The notes beneath the pieces are model-generated. The model saw only the letters and a list, made by a program, of their open reading frames with translations, did no database searches and had not been told where the DNA came from. Positions 1 through 11,440 of a stretch of 64,000 nucleotides of DNA are shown piece after piece. This DNA is from Auanema rhodensis (Eukaryota > Nematoda > Chromadorea > Rhabditida > Rhabditidae), in contig CAXKVF010000079.1 in the NCBI GenBank assembly GCA_964057225.1, positions 310,001 to 374,000 of the forward strand, read 5' to 3'. Every line of letters begins with the position of its first letter. Position 1 is the stretch's first letter. Position numbers and translations under genes: made by a program.

Positions 1-7
1 AACTCGC

Positions 8-17
8 TTCACGTGAA
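8..17. other. 10-bp palindrome TTCACGTGAA (one per monomer)
   Basis: A perfect 10-bp inverted repeat with CACGTG at its centre is present at m8-17 of most monomers; the copy at 8-17 is the example. CACGTG is the core bound by many bHLH and bZIP proteins (E-box or G-box), so binding is possible but not shown. About 25 monomers, mainly near 0.4-2.9, 8.6-13.6, 20-34 and 46.8-48.3 kb, have G to A at m15, which breaks this palindrome. Confidence 0.6.
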
Positions 18-95
18 AGATAAAGAGATGCGGTTTTCAAAATTAGATTCCCCATGTCCATATTAGTCTAAAAACAACTTTTTATTGATATTGGT

Positions 96-110
96 TCATG
101 GTAACCATGA
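96..110. other. 15-base dyad TCATGGT-A-ACCATGA (one per monomer)
   Basis: Seven-base arms flank a single central A at m96-110. In the common m96 G variant (ggtgcatgg) the outer pair is lost and the arms are six bases. The GGTAACC centre is present in nearly all monomers outside 34-46 kb. Short dyads are frequent in centromeric satellites and can extrude as small hairpins; any role here is inference. Confidence 0.6.
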
Positions 111-121
111 CTTTGAAATTT

Positions 122-192
122 ACGTGAACTTTAATTTATGCTAATTAAATGTACACGTGATGTGCACTTGGTATGTAACTCGCTTCACGTGA
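122..192 (+). other. Three ACGTGA motifs spaced 33 and 32 bp across the monomer junction
   Basis: ACGTGA occurs at 122, 155 and 187 (m122, m155 and m11 of the next monomer). Start-to-start spacing is 33 then 32 bp, close to three helical turns, so the three sites face roughly the same side of the helix. The remaining 111 bp of the monomer lacks the motif, so the sites form one cluster per repeat. The flanks differ (tttACGTGAact, acACGTGAtg, tcACGTGAaa), which argues against a simple 33-bp sub-repeat. Confidence 0.55.
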
Positions 193-880
193 AAGATAAA
201 GAGATGCAGTTTTCAAAATTAGATTCCCCATGTCCATATTAGTTTAAAAACAAATTTTTATTGATATTGGTGCATGGTAACCATGACTTTGAAATTTACG
301 TGAACTTTAATTTATGCTTATTAAATGTACACGTGATGTGCACTTGGTATGTAACTCGCTTCACGTAAAAGATAAAGAGATGCGGTTTCCAAAATTAGAT
401 TCCCCATGTCCATATTAGTCTAAAAACAAATTTTTATTGATATTGGTTCATGGTAACCATGTCTTTGAAATTTACGTGAACTTTAATTTATGCTAATTAA
501 ATGTACACGTGATGTGCACTTGGTATGTAACTCGCTTCACGTGAAAGATAAAGAGATGCGGTTTTCAAAATTAGATTCCCCATGTCCATATTAGTTTAAA
601 AACAAATTTTTATTGATATTGGTGCATGGTAACCATGACTTTGAAATTTACGTGAACTTTAATTCATGCTAATTAAATGTACACGTGATGTGCACTTGGT
701 ATGTAACTCGCTTCACGTAAAAGATAAAGAGATGCGGTTTTCAAAATTAGATTCCCCATGTCCATATTAGTCTAAAAACAAATTTTTATTGATATTGGTT
801 CATGGTAACCATGTCTTTGAAATTTACGTGAACTTTAATTTATGCTAATTAAATGTACACGTGATGTGCACTTGGTATGT
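177..880 (+). repeat. Four-monomer cassette K, copy 1
   Basis: Monomers in order: (1) m32 A with m68 T, m96 G and m143 T (gcttatt); (2) m15 A, m37 C, m110 T; (3) m68 T, m96 G, m137 C; (4) m15 A, m110 T. The same order recurs at 2289-2992, 9153-9856 and 13025-13728, and its first two types recur at 49100-49451. The repeated order marks K as a unit that has been copied as a block. Confidence 0.8.
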
Positions 881-1936
881 AACTCGCTTCACGTGAAAGA
901 TAAAGAGATGCGGTTTTCAAAATTAGATTCCCCATGTCCATATTAGTCTAAAAACAACTTTTTATTGATATTGGTTCATGGTAACCATGACATTGAAATT
1001 TACGTGAACTTTAATTCATGCTAATTAAATGTACACGTGATGTGCACTTGTTATGTAACTCGCTTCACGTGAAAGATGAAGAGATGCGGTTTTCAAAATT
1101 AGATTCCCCATGTCCATATTAGTCTAAAAACAAATTTTTATTGATATTAGTGCATGGTAACCATGACTTTGAAATTTACGTGAACTTTAATTTATGCTAA
1201 TTAAATGTACACGTGATGTGCACTTGGTATGTAACTCGCTTCACGTGAAAGATAAAGAGATGCGGTTTTCAAAATTAGATTCCCCATGTCCATATTAGTC
1301 TAAAAACAACTTTTTATTGATATTGGTTCATGGTAACCATGACATTGAAATTTACGTGAACTTTAATTCATGCTAATTAAATGTACACGTGATGTGCACT
1401 TGTTATGTAACTCGCTTCACGTGAAAGATGAAGAGATGCGGTTTTCAAAATTAGATTCCCCATGTCCATATTAGTCTAAAAACAAATTTTTATTGATATT
1501 AGTGCATGGTAACCATGACTTTGAAATTTACGTGAACTTTAATTTATGCTAATTAAATGTACACGTGATGTGCACTTGGTATGTAACTCGCTTCACGTGA
1601 AAGATAAAGAGATGCGGTTTTCAAAATTAGATTCCCCATGTCCATATTAGTCTAAAAACAACTTTTTATTGATATTGGTTCATGGTAACCATGACATTGA
1701 AATTTACGTGAACTTTAATTCATGCTAATTAAATGTACACGTGATGTGCACTTGTTATGTAACTCGCTTCACGTGAAAGATGAAGAGATGCGGTTTTCAA
1801 AATTAGATTCCCCATGTCCATATTAGTCTAAAAACAAATTTTTATTGATATTGGTGCATGGTAACCATGACTTTGAAATTTACGTGAACTTTAATTTATG
1901 CTAATTAAATGTACACGTGATGTGCACTTGGTATGT
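881..1936 (+). repeat. Dimeric higher-order repeat, 352 bp, three tandem copies
   Basis: Two subtypes alternate. One has m78 C, m112 A (gacattg), m137 C and m171 T (cttgttatg). The other has m22 G (gatgaag) and usually m93 A with m96 G (ttagtgc). The pair occurs at 881-1232, 1233-1584 and 1585-1936. The first two copies look identical; the last monomer has ttggtgc in place of ttagtgc. The same dimer appears twice at 49628-50331. Confidence 0.85.
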
Positions 1937-2288
1937 AACTCGCTTCACGTGAAAGATAAAGAGATGCGGTTTTCAAAATTAGATTCCCCATGTCCATATT
2001 AGTCTAAAAACAAATTTTTATTGATATTGGTTCATGGTAACCATGACTTTGAAATTTACGTGAACTTTAATTTATGCTAATTAAATGTACACGTGATGTG
2101 CACTTGGTATGTAACTCGCTTCACGTGAAAGATAAAGAGATGCGGTTTTCAAAATTTGATTCCCCATGTCCATATTAGTCTAAAAACAAATTTTTATTGA
2201 TATTGGTTCATGGTAACCATGACTTTGAAATTTACGTGAACTTTAATTTATGCTAATTAAATGTACACGTGATGTGCACTTGGTATGT
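1937..2288 (+). repeat. Two standard monomers between the dimer array and cassette K
   Basis: Both are close to the common form (m96 T, m110 A, m160 A). The second carries m45 T (aatttgattcc). Nothing else is visible here. Confidence 0.7.
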
Positions 2289-3168
2289 AACTCGCTTCAC
2301 GTGAAAGATAAAGAGATGCAGTTTTCAAAATTAGATTCCCCATGTCCATATTAGTTTAAAAACAAATTTTTATTGATATTGGTGCATGGTAAACATGACT
2401 TTGAAATTTACGTGAACTTTAATTTATGCTTATTAAATGTACACGTGATGTGCACTTGGTATGTAACTCGCTTCACGTAAAAGATAAAGAGATGCGGTTT
2501 CCAAAATTAGATTCCCCATGTCCATATTAGTCTAAAAACAAATTTTTATTGATATTGGTTCATGGTAACCATGTCTTTGAAATTTACGTGAACTTAAATT
2601 TATGCTAATTAAATGTACACGTGATGTGCACTTGGTATGTAACTCGCTTCACGTGAAAGATAAAGAGATGCGGTTTTTAAAATTAGATTCCCCATGTCCA
2701 TATTAGTTTAAAAACAAATTTTTATTGATATTGGTGCATGGTAACCATGACTTTGAAATTTACGTGAACTTTAATTCATGCTAATTAAATGTACACGTGA
2801 TGTGCACTTGGTATGTAACTCGCTTCACGTAAAAGATAAAGAGATGCGGTTTTCAAAATTAGATTCCCCATGTCCATATTAGTCTAAAAACAAATTTTTA
2901 TTGATATTGGTTCATGGTAACCATGTCTTTGAAATTTACGTGAACTTTAATTTATGCTAATTAAATGTACACGTGATGTGCACTTGGTATGCAACTCGCT
3001 TCACGTGACAGATAAAGAGATGCGGTTTTCAAAATTAGATTCCCCATGTCCATATCAGTCTAAAAACAACTTTTTATTGATATTGGTTCATGGTAACCAT
3101 GACATTGAAATTTACGTGAACTTTAATTCATGCTAATTAAATGTACACGTGATGTGCACTTGGTATGT
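2289..3168 (+). repeat. Cassette K, copy 2, with an m112 A monomer at its end
   Basis: This lies 12 monomers (2,112 bp) after copy 1 and has the same subtype order. Private changes include aaacatg near 2391, aacttaaatt near 2593 and ggtttttaaaa near 2673. The fifth monomer (2993-3168) matches the m78 C / m112 A / m137 C type at 881 but has private changes gcaactc, gacag and tatcag. The last of these removes a stop and leaves a chance 60-codon open frame. Confidence 0.75.
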
Positions 3169-6100
3169 AACTCGCTTCACGTGAAAGATAAAGAGATGCA
3201 GTTTTCAAAATTAGATTCCCCATGTCCATATTAGTCTAAAAACAAATTTTTATTGATATTGGTTCATGGTAACCATGACTTTGAAATTTACGTGAACTTT
3301 AATTTATGCTAATTAAATGTACACGTGATGTGCACTTGGTATGTAACTCGCTTCACGTGAAAGATAAAGAGATGCGGTTTCCAAAATTAGATTCCCCATG
3401 TCCATATTAGTCTAAAAACGAATTTTTATTGATATTAGTGCATGGTAACCATGACTTTGAAATTTACGTGAACTTTAGTTTATGCTAATTAAATGTACAC
3501 GTGGTGTGCACTTGGTATGTAACTCGCTTCACGTGAAAGATAAAGAGATGCAGTTTTCAAAATTAGATTCCCCATGTCCATATTAGTCTAAAAACAAATT
3601 TTTATTGATATTGGTTCATGGTAACCATGACTTTGAAATTTACGTGAACTTTAATTTATGCTAATTAAATGTACACGTGATGTGCACTTGGTATGTAACT
3701 CGCTTCACGTGAAAGATAAAGAGATGCGGTTTTCAAAATTAGATTCCCCATGTCCATATTAGTCTAAAAACAAATTTTTATTGATATTGGTTCATGGTAA
3801 CCATGACTTTGAAATTTACGTGAACTTTAATTTATGCTAATTAAATGTACACGTGATGTGCACTTGGTATGTAACTCGCTTCACGTGAAAGATAAAGAGA
3901 TGCGGTTTCCAAAATTAGATTCCCCATGTCCATATTAGTCTAAAAACAAATTTTTATTGATATTAGTGCATGGTAACCATGACTTTGAAATTTACGTGAA
4001 CTTTAGTTTATGCTAATTAAATGTACACGTGGTGTGCACTTGGTATGTAACTCGCTTCACGTGAAAGATAAAGAGATGCAGTTTTCAAAATTAGATTCCC
4101 CATGTCCATATTAGTCTAAAAACAAATTTTTATTGATATTGGTTCATGGTAACCATGACTTTGAAATTTACGTGAACTTTAATTTATGCTAATTAAATGT
4201 ACACGTGATGTGCACTTGGTATGTAACTCGCTTCACGTGAAAGATAAAGAGATGCGGTTTTCAAAATTAGATTCCCCATGTCCATATTAGTCTAAAAACA
4301 AATTTTTTTTGATATTGGTTCATGGTAACCATGTCTTTGAAATTTACGTGAACTTTAATTTATGCTAATTAAATGTACACGTGATGTGCACTTGGTATGT
4401 AACTCGCTTCACGTGAAAGATAAAGAGATGCAGTTTTCAAAATTAGATTCCCCATGTCCATATTAGTCTAAAAACAAATTTTTATTGATATTGGTTCATG
4501 GTAACCATGACTTTGAAATTTACGTGAACTTTAATTTATGCTAATTAAATGTACACGTGATGTGCACTTGGTATGTAACTCGCTTCACGTGAAAGATAAA
4601 GAGATGCGGTTTTCAAAATTAGATTCCCCATGTCCATATTAGTCTAAAAACAAATTTTTATTGATATTGGTTCATGGTAACCATGACTTTGAAATTTACG
4701 TGAACTTTAATTTATGCTAATTAAATGTACACGTGATGTGCACTTGGTATGTAACTCGCTTCACGTGAAAGATAAAGAGATGCGGTTTTCAAAATTAGAT
4801 TCCCCATGTCCATATTAGTCTAAAAACAACTTTTTATTGATATTGGTTCATGGTAACCATGACATTGAAATTTACGTGAACTTTAATTCATGCTAATTAA
4901 ATGTACACGTGATGTGCACTTGTTATGTAACTCGCTTCACGTGAAAGATGAAGAGATGCGGTTTTCAAAATTAGATTCCCCATGTCCATATTAGTTTAAA
5001 AACAAATTTTTATTGATATTGGTGCATGGTAACCATGACTTTGAAATTTACGTGAACTTTAATTTATGCTAATTAAATGTACACGTGATGTGCACTTGGT
5101 ATGTAACTCGCTTCACGTGAAAGATAAAGAGATGCGGTTTTCAAAATTAGATTCCCCATGTCCATATTAGTCTAAAAACAAATTTTTATTGATATTGGTT
5201 CATGGTAACCATGACTTTGAAATTTACGTGAACTTTAATTTATGCTAATTAAATGTACACGTGATGTGCACTTGGTATGTAACTCGCTTCACGTGAAAGA
5301 TAAAGAGATGCGGTTTCCAAAATTAGATTCCCCATGTCCATATTAGTCTAAAAACGAATTTTTATTGATATTAGTGCATGGTAACCATGACTTTGAAATT
5401 TACGTGAACTTTAGTTTATGCTAATTAAATGTACACGTGGTGTGCACTTGGTATGTAACTCGCTTCACGTGAAAGATAAAGAGATGCAGTTTTCAAAATT
5501 AGATTCCCCATGTCCATATTAGTCTAAAAACAAATTTTTATTGATATTGGTTCATGGTAACCATGACTTTGAAATTTACGTGAACTTTAATTTATGCTAA
5601 TTAAATGTACACGTGATGTGCACTTGGTATGTAACTCGCTTCACGTGAAAGATAAAGAGATGCGGTTTTCAAAATTAGATTCCCCATGTCCATATTAGTC
5701 TAAAAACAAATTTTTATTGATATTGGTTCATGGTAACCATGACTTTGAAATTTACGTGAACTTTAATTTATGCTAATTAAATGTACACGTGATGTGCACT
5801 TGGTATGTAACTCGCTTCACGTGAAAGATAAAGAGATGCGGTTTTCAAAATTAGATTCCCCATGTTCATATTAGTCTAAAAACAAATTTTTATTGATATT
5901 GGTTCATGGTAACCATGACATTGAAATTTACGTGAACTTTAATTCATGCTAATTAAATGTACACGTGATGTGCACTTGTTATGTAACTCGCTTCACGTGA
6001 AAGATGAAGAGATGCGGTTTTCAAAATTAGATTCCCCATGTCCATATTAGTTTAAAAACAAATTTTCATTGATATTGGTGCATGGTAACCATGACTTTGA

Positions 6101-7392
6101 AATTTACGTGAACTTTAATTTATGCTAATTAAATGTACACGTGATGTGCACTTGGTATGTAACTCGCTTCACGTGAAAGATAAAGAGATGCGGTTTTCAA
6201 AATTAGATTCCCCATGTCCATATTAGTCTAAAAACAAATTTTTATTGATATTGGTTCATGGTAACCATGACTTTGAAATTTACGTGAACTTTAATTTATG
6301 CTAATTAAATGTACACGTGATGTGCACTTGGTATGTAACTCGCTTCACGTGAAAGATAAAGAGATGCGGTTTTCAAAATTAGATTCCCCATGTCCATATT
6401 AGTCTAAAAACAACTTTTTATTGATATTGGTTCATGGTAACCATGACATTGAAATTTACGTGAACTTTAATTCATGCTAATTAAATGTACACGTGATGTG
6501 CACTTGTTATGTAACTCGCTTCACGTGAAAGATGAAGAGATGCGGTTTTCAAAATTAGATTCCCCATGTCCATATTAGTCTAAAAACAAATTTTTATTGA
6601 TATTGGTGCATGGTAACCATGACTTTGAAATTTACGTGAACTTTAATTTATGCTAATTAAATGTACACGTGATGTGCACTTGGTATGTAACTCGCTTCAC
6701 GTGAAAGATAAAGAGATGCGGTTTTCAAAATTAGATTCCCCATGTCCATATTAGTCTAAAAACAAATTTTTATTGATATTGGTTCATGGTAACCATGACT
6801 TTGAAATTTACGTGAACTTTAATTTATGCTAATTAAATGTACACGTGATGTGCACTTGGTATGTAACTCGCTTCACGTGAAAGATAAAGAGATGCGGTTT
6901 CCAAAATTAGATTCCCCATGTCCATATTAGTCTAAAAACGAATTTTTATTGATATTAGTGCATGGTAACCATGACTTTGAAATTTACGTGAACTTTAGTT
7001 TATGCTAATTAAATGTACACGTGGTGTGCACTTGGTATGTAACTCGCTTCACGTGAAAGATAAAGAGATGCAGTTTTCAAAATTAGATTCCCCATGTCCA
7101 TATTAGTCTAAAAACAAATTTTTATTGATATTGGTTCATGGTAACCATGACTTTGAAATTTACGTGAACTTTAATTTATGCTAATTAAATGTACACGTGA
7201 TGTGCACTTGGTATGTAACTCGCTTCACGTGAAAGATAAAGAGATGCGGTTTCCAAAATTAGATTCCCCATGTCCATATTAGTCTAAAAACGAATTTTTA
7301 TTGATATTGGTTCATGGTAACCATGACTTTGAAATTTACGTGAACTTTAATTTATGCTAATTAAATGTACACGTGATGTGCACTTGGTATGT
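3169..7392 (+). repeat. Block built from two three-monomer cassettes (P and Q)
   Basis: Cassette Q is: a monomer with m37 C, m76 G (aacgaat), m93 A, m134 G and m160 G; then an m32 A monomer; then a standard one. Q starts at 3345, 3873 (without m76 G), 5281 and 6865 (incomplete). Cassette P is: an m112 A / m137 C / m171 T monomer; an m22 G monomer; then a standard one. P starts at 4753, 5809 and 6337. An m32 A monomer sits at 3169 and an m32 A plus standard pair at 4401-4752. Monomer 7217-7392 is a Q-type monomer with m96 T. The cassettes are shuffled rather than strictly periodic. Confidence 0.75.
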
Positions 7393-10384
7393 AACTCGCT
7401 TCACGTGAAAGATAAAGAGATGCGGTTTCCAAAATTAGATTCCCCATGTCCATATTAGTCTAAAAACGAATTTTTATTGATATTGGTGCATGGTAACCAT
7501 GACTTTGAAATTTACGTGAACTTTAGTTTATGCTAATTAAATGTACACGTGGTGTGCACTTGGTATGTAACTCGCTTCACGTGAAAGATAAAGAGATGCA
7601 GTTTTCAAAATTAGATTCCCCATGTCCATATTAGTCTAAAAACAAATTTTTATTGATATTGGTTCATGGTAACCATGACTTTGAAATTTACGTGAACTTT
7701 AATTTATGCTAATTAAATGTACACGTGATGTGCCCTTGGTATGTAACTCGCTTCACGTGAAAGATAAAGAGATGCGGTTTTCAAAATTAGATTCCCCATG
7801 TCCATATTAGTCTAAAAACAAATTTTTATTGATATTGGTTCATGGTAACCATGACTTTGAAATTTACGTGAACTTTAATTTATGCTAATTAAATGTACAC
7901 GTGATGTGCACTTGGTATGTAACTCGCTTCACGTGAAAGATAAAGAGATGCGGTTTTCAAAATTAGATTCCCCATGTCCATATTAGTCTAAAAACAAATT
8001 TTTATTGATATTGGTTCATGGTAACCATGACTTTGAAATTTACGTGAACTTTAATTTATGCTAATTAAATGTACACGTGATGAACACTTGGTATGTAACT
8101 CGCTTCACGTGAAAGATAAAGAGATGCGGTTTTCAAAATTAGATTCCCCATGTCCATATTAGTTTAAAAACAAATTTTTATTGATATTGGTGCATGGTAA
8201 CCATGACTTTGAAATTTACGTGAACTTTAATTTATGCTAATTAAATGTACACGTGATGTGCACTTGGTATGTAACTCGCTTCACGTGAAAGATAAAGAGA
8301 TGCGGTTTTCAAAATTAGATTCCCCATGCCCATATTAGTCTAAAAACAAATTTTTATTGATATTGGTTCATGGTAACCATGACTTTGAAATTTACGTGAA
8401 CTTTAATTTATGCTAATTAAATGTACACGTGGTGTGCACTTGGTATGTAACTCGCTTCACGTGAAAGATAAAGAGATGCGGTTTTCAAAATTAGATTCCC
8501 CATGTCCATATTAGTCTAAAAACAAATTTTTATTGATATTGGTGCATGGTAACCATGACTTTGAAATTTACGTTAACTTTAATTTATGCTAATTAAATGT
8601 ACACGTGATGTGCACTTGGTATGTAACTCGCTTCACGTAAAAGATAAAGAGATGCGGTTTTCAAAATTATATTCCCCATGTCCATATTAGTTTAAAAACA
8701 AATTTTTATTGATATTGGTGCATGGTAACCATGACTTTGAAATTTACGTGAACTTTAATTTATGCTAATTAAATGTACACGTGATGTGCACTTGGTATGT
8801 AACTCGCTTCACGTGAAAGATAAAGAGATGCAGTTTTCAAAATTAGATTCCCCATGTCCATATTAGTCTACAAACAAATTTTTATTGATATTGGTGCATG
8901 GTAACCATGACTTTGAAATTTACGTGAACTTTAATTTATGCTAATTAAATGTACACGTGATGTGCACTTGGTATGTAACTCGCTTCACGTGAAAGATAAA
9001 GAGATGCGGTTTTCAAAATTAGATTCCCCATGTCCATATTAGTCTAAAAACAAATTTTTATTGATATTGGTTCATGGTAACCATGACTTTGAAATTTACG
9101 TGAACTTTAATTTATGCTAATTAAATGTACACGTGATGTGCACTTGGTATGTAACTCGCTTCACGTGAAAGATAAAGAGATGCGGTTTTCAAAATTAGAT
9201 TCCCCATGTCCATATTAGTTTAAAAACAAATTTTTATTGATATTGGTGCATGGTAACCATGACTTTGAAATTTACGTGAACTTTAATTTATGCTTATTAA
9301 ATGTACACGTGATGTGCACTTGGTATGTAACTCGCTTCACGTAAAAGATAAAGAGATGCGGTTTCCAAAATTAGATTCCCCATGTCCATATTAGTCTAAA
9401 AACAAATTTTTATTGATATTGGTTCATGGTAACCATGTCTTTGAAATTTACGTGAACTTTAATTTATGCTAATTAAATGTACACGTGATGTGCACTTGGT
9501 ATGTAACTCGCTTCACGTGAAAGATAAAGAGATGCGGTTTTCAAAATTAGATTCCCCATGTCCATATTAGTTTAAAAACAAATTTTTATTGATATTGGTG
9601 CATGGTAACCATGACTTTGAAATTTACGTGAACTTTAATTCATGCTAATTAAATGTACACGTGATGTGCACTTGGTATGTAACTCGCTTCACGTAAAAGA
9701 TAAAGAGATGCGGTTTTCAAAATTAGATTCCCCATGTCCATATTAGTCTAAAAACAAATTTTTATTGATATTGGTTCATGGTAACCATGTCTTTGAAATT
9801 TACGTGAACTTTAATTTATGCTAATTAAATGTACACGTGATGTGCACTTGGTATGTAACTCGCTTCACGTGAAAGATAAAGAGATGCGGTTTTCAAAATT
9901 AGATTCCCCATGTCCATATTAGTCTAAAAACAAATTTTTATTGATATTGGTTCATGGTAACCATGACATTGAAATTTACGTGAACTTTAATTCATGCTAA
10001 TTAATAGTACACGTGATGTGCACTTGTTATGTAACTCGCTTCACGTGAAAGATGAAGAGATGCGGTTTTCAAAATTAGATTCCCCATGTCCATATTAGTC
10101 TAAAAACAAATTTTTATTGATATTGGTGCATGGTAACCATGACTTTGAAATTTACGTGAACTTTAATTTATGCTAATTAAATGTACACGTGATGTGCACT
10201 TGGTATGTAACTCGCTTCACGTGAAAGATAAAGAGATGCGGTTTTCAAAATTAGATTCCCCATGTCCATATTAGTCTAAAAACAATTTTTTATTGATATT
10301 GGTTCATGGTAACCATGACATTGAAATTTACGTGAACTTTAATTTATGCTAATTAAATGTACACGTGATGTGCCCTTGGTATGT
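7393..10384 (+). repeat. Long composite block, copy 1 (about 17 monomers)
   Basis: Monomers 7393-8800 match 11441-12848 at an offset of 4,048 bp (23 monomers): Q-type, m32 A with m166 C, standard, standard with GT to AA at m163-164 (tgaacac), m68 T / m96 G, catgccc, m96 G, and m15 A with m46 T. Monomers 9153-10384 match 13025-14256 at 3,872 bp (22 monomers), including the distinctive attaatagtac near 9998 and 13870. The offset changes because two monomers here (8801-9152) correspond to one (12849-13024) in the other copy. Cassette K is included at 9153-9856. Confidence 0.75.
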
Positions 10385-11440
10385 AACTCGCTTCACGTGA
10401 AAGATAAAGAGATGCGGTTTTCAAAATTATATTCCCCATGTCCATATTAGTTTAAAAACAAATTTTTATTGATATTGGTGCATGGTAACCATGACTTTGA
10501 AATTTACGTGAACTTTAATTTATGCTAATTGAATGTACACGTGATGTGCACTTGGTATGTAACTCGCTTCACGTGAAAGATAAAGAGATGCGGTTTTCAA
10601 AATTTGATTCCCCATGTCCATATTAGTCTAAAAACAAATTTTTATTGATATTGGTTCATGGTAACCATGACTTTGAAATTTACGTGAACTTTAGTTTATG
10701 CTAATTAAATGTACACGTGGTGTGCACTTGGTATGTAACTCGCTTCACGTGAAAGATAAAGAGATGCAGTTTTCAAAATTAGATTCCCCATGTCCATATT
10801 AGTCTAAAAACAAATTTTTATTGATATTGGTTCATGGTAACCATGACTTTGAAATTTACGTGAACTTTAATTTATGCTAATTAAATGTACACGTGATGTG
10901 CACTTGGTATGTAACTCGCTTCACGTGAAAGATAAAGAGATGCGGTTTCCAAAATTAGATTCCCCATGTCCATATTAGTCTAAAAACGAATTTTTATTGA
11001 TATTGGTGCATGGTAACCATGACTTTGAAATTTACGTGAACTTTAGTTTATGCTAATTAAATGTACACGTGGTGTGCACTTGGTATGTAACTCGCTTCAC
11101 GTGAAAGATAAAGAGATGCAGTTTTCAAAATTAGATTCCCCATGTCCATATTAGTCTAAAAACAAATTTTTATTGATATTGGTTCATGGTAACCATGACT
11201 TTGAAATTTACGTGAACTTTAATTTATGCTAATTAAATGTACACGTGATGTGCCCTTGGTATGTAACTCGCTTCACGTGAAAGATAAAGAGATGCGGTTT
11301 TCAAAATTAGATTCCCCATGTCCATATTAGTCTAAAAACAAATTTTTATTGATATTGGTTCATGGTAACCATGACTTTGAAATTTACGTGAACTTTAATT
11401 TATGCTAATTAAATGTACACGTGATGTGCACTTGGTATGT
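10385..11440 (+). repeat. Six monomers between the two long composite blocks
   Basis: The first two monomers (m46 T with attgaatg, then m45 T) resemble 12673-13024. They are followed by m32 A, Q-type (m76 G), m32 A with m166 C, and a standard monomer. The m45 T monomer at 10561-10736 ends like a Q-type (m134 G, m160 G), which suggests a recombinant. Confidence 0.65.

Larger units (their letters stand above)
1..176 (+). repeat. Reference satellite monomer and its internal landmarks
   Basis: This first monomer serves as the coordinate frame. Landmarks are: m8-17 TTCACGTGAA palindrome; m31-32 CpG in atgcgg; m34-42 TTTTCAAAA; m64-66 TAG stop in the ORF-like frame; m70-83 an A-tract/T-tract pair; m96-110 TCATGGTAACCATGA; m122-127, m155-160 and next-monomer m11-16 ACGTGA; m142-147 TAATTA; m154-159 CACGTG; m162-167 GTGCAC. 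It has five CpG dinucleotides (m5, m12, m31, m123, m156). This copy carries the m78 C variant (aacaactt) found in a minority of monomers. The phase of the start is arbitrary: any rotation of the repeat would serve equally well. Confidence 0.95.

Noticed and set aside
2954-3136. 60-codon open frame
   Set aside because: It starts at the repeat's atgctaatt and stays open only because TAG at m64-66 is changed to CAG (3056). The same frame is closed in nearly all monomers, and it covers just over one repeat. It is satellite read-through, not a gene.
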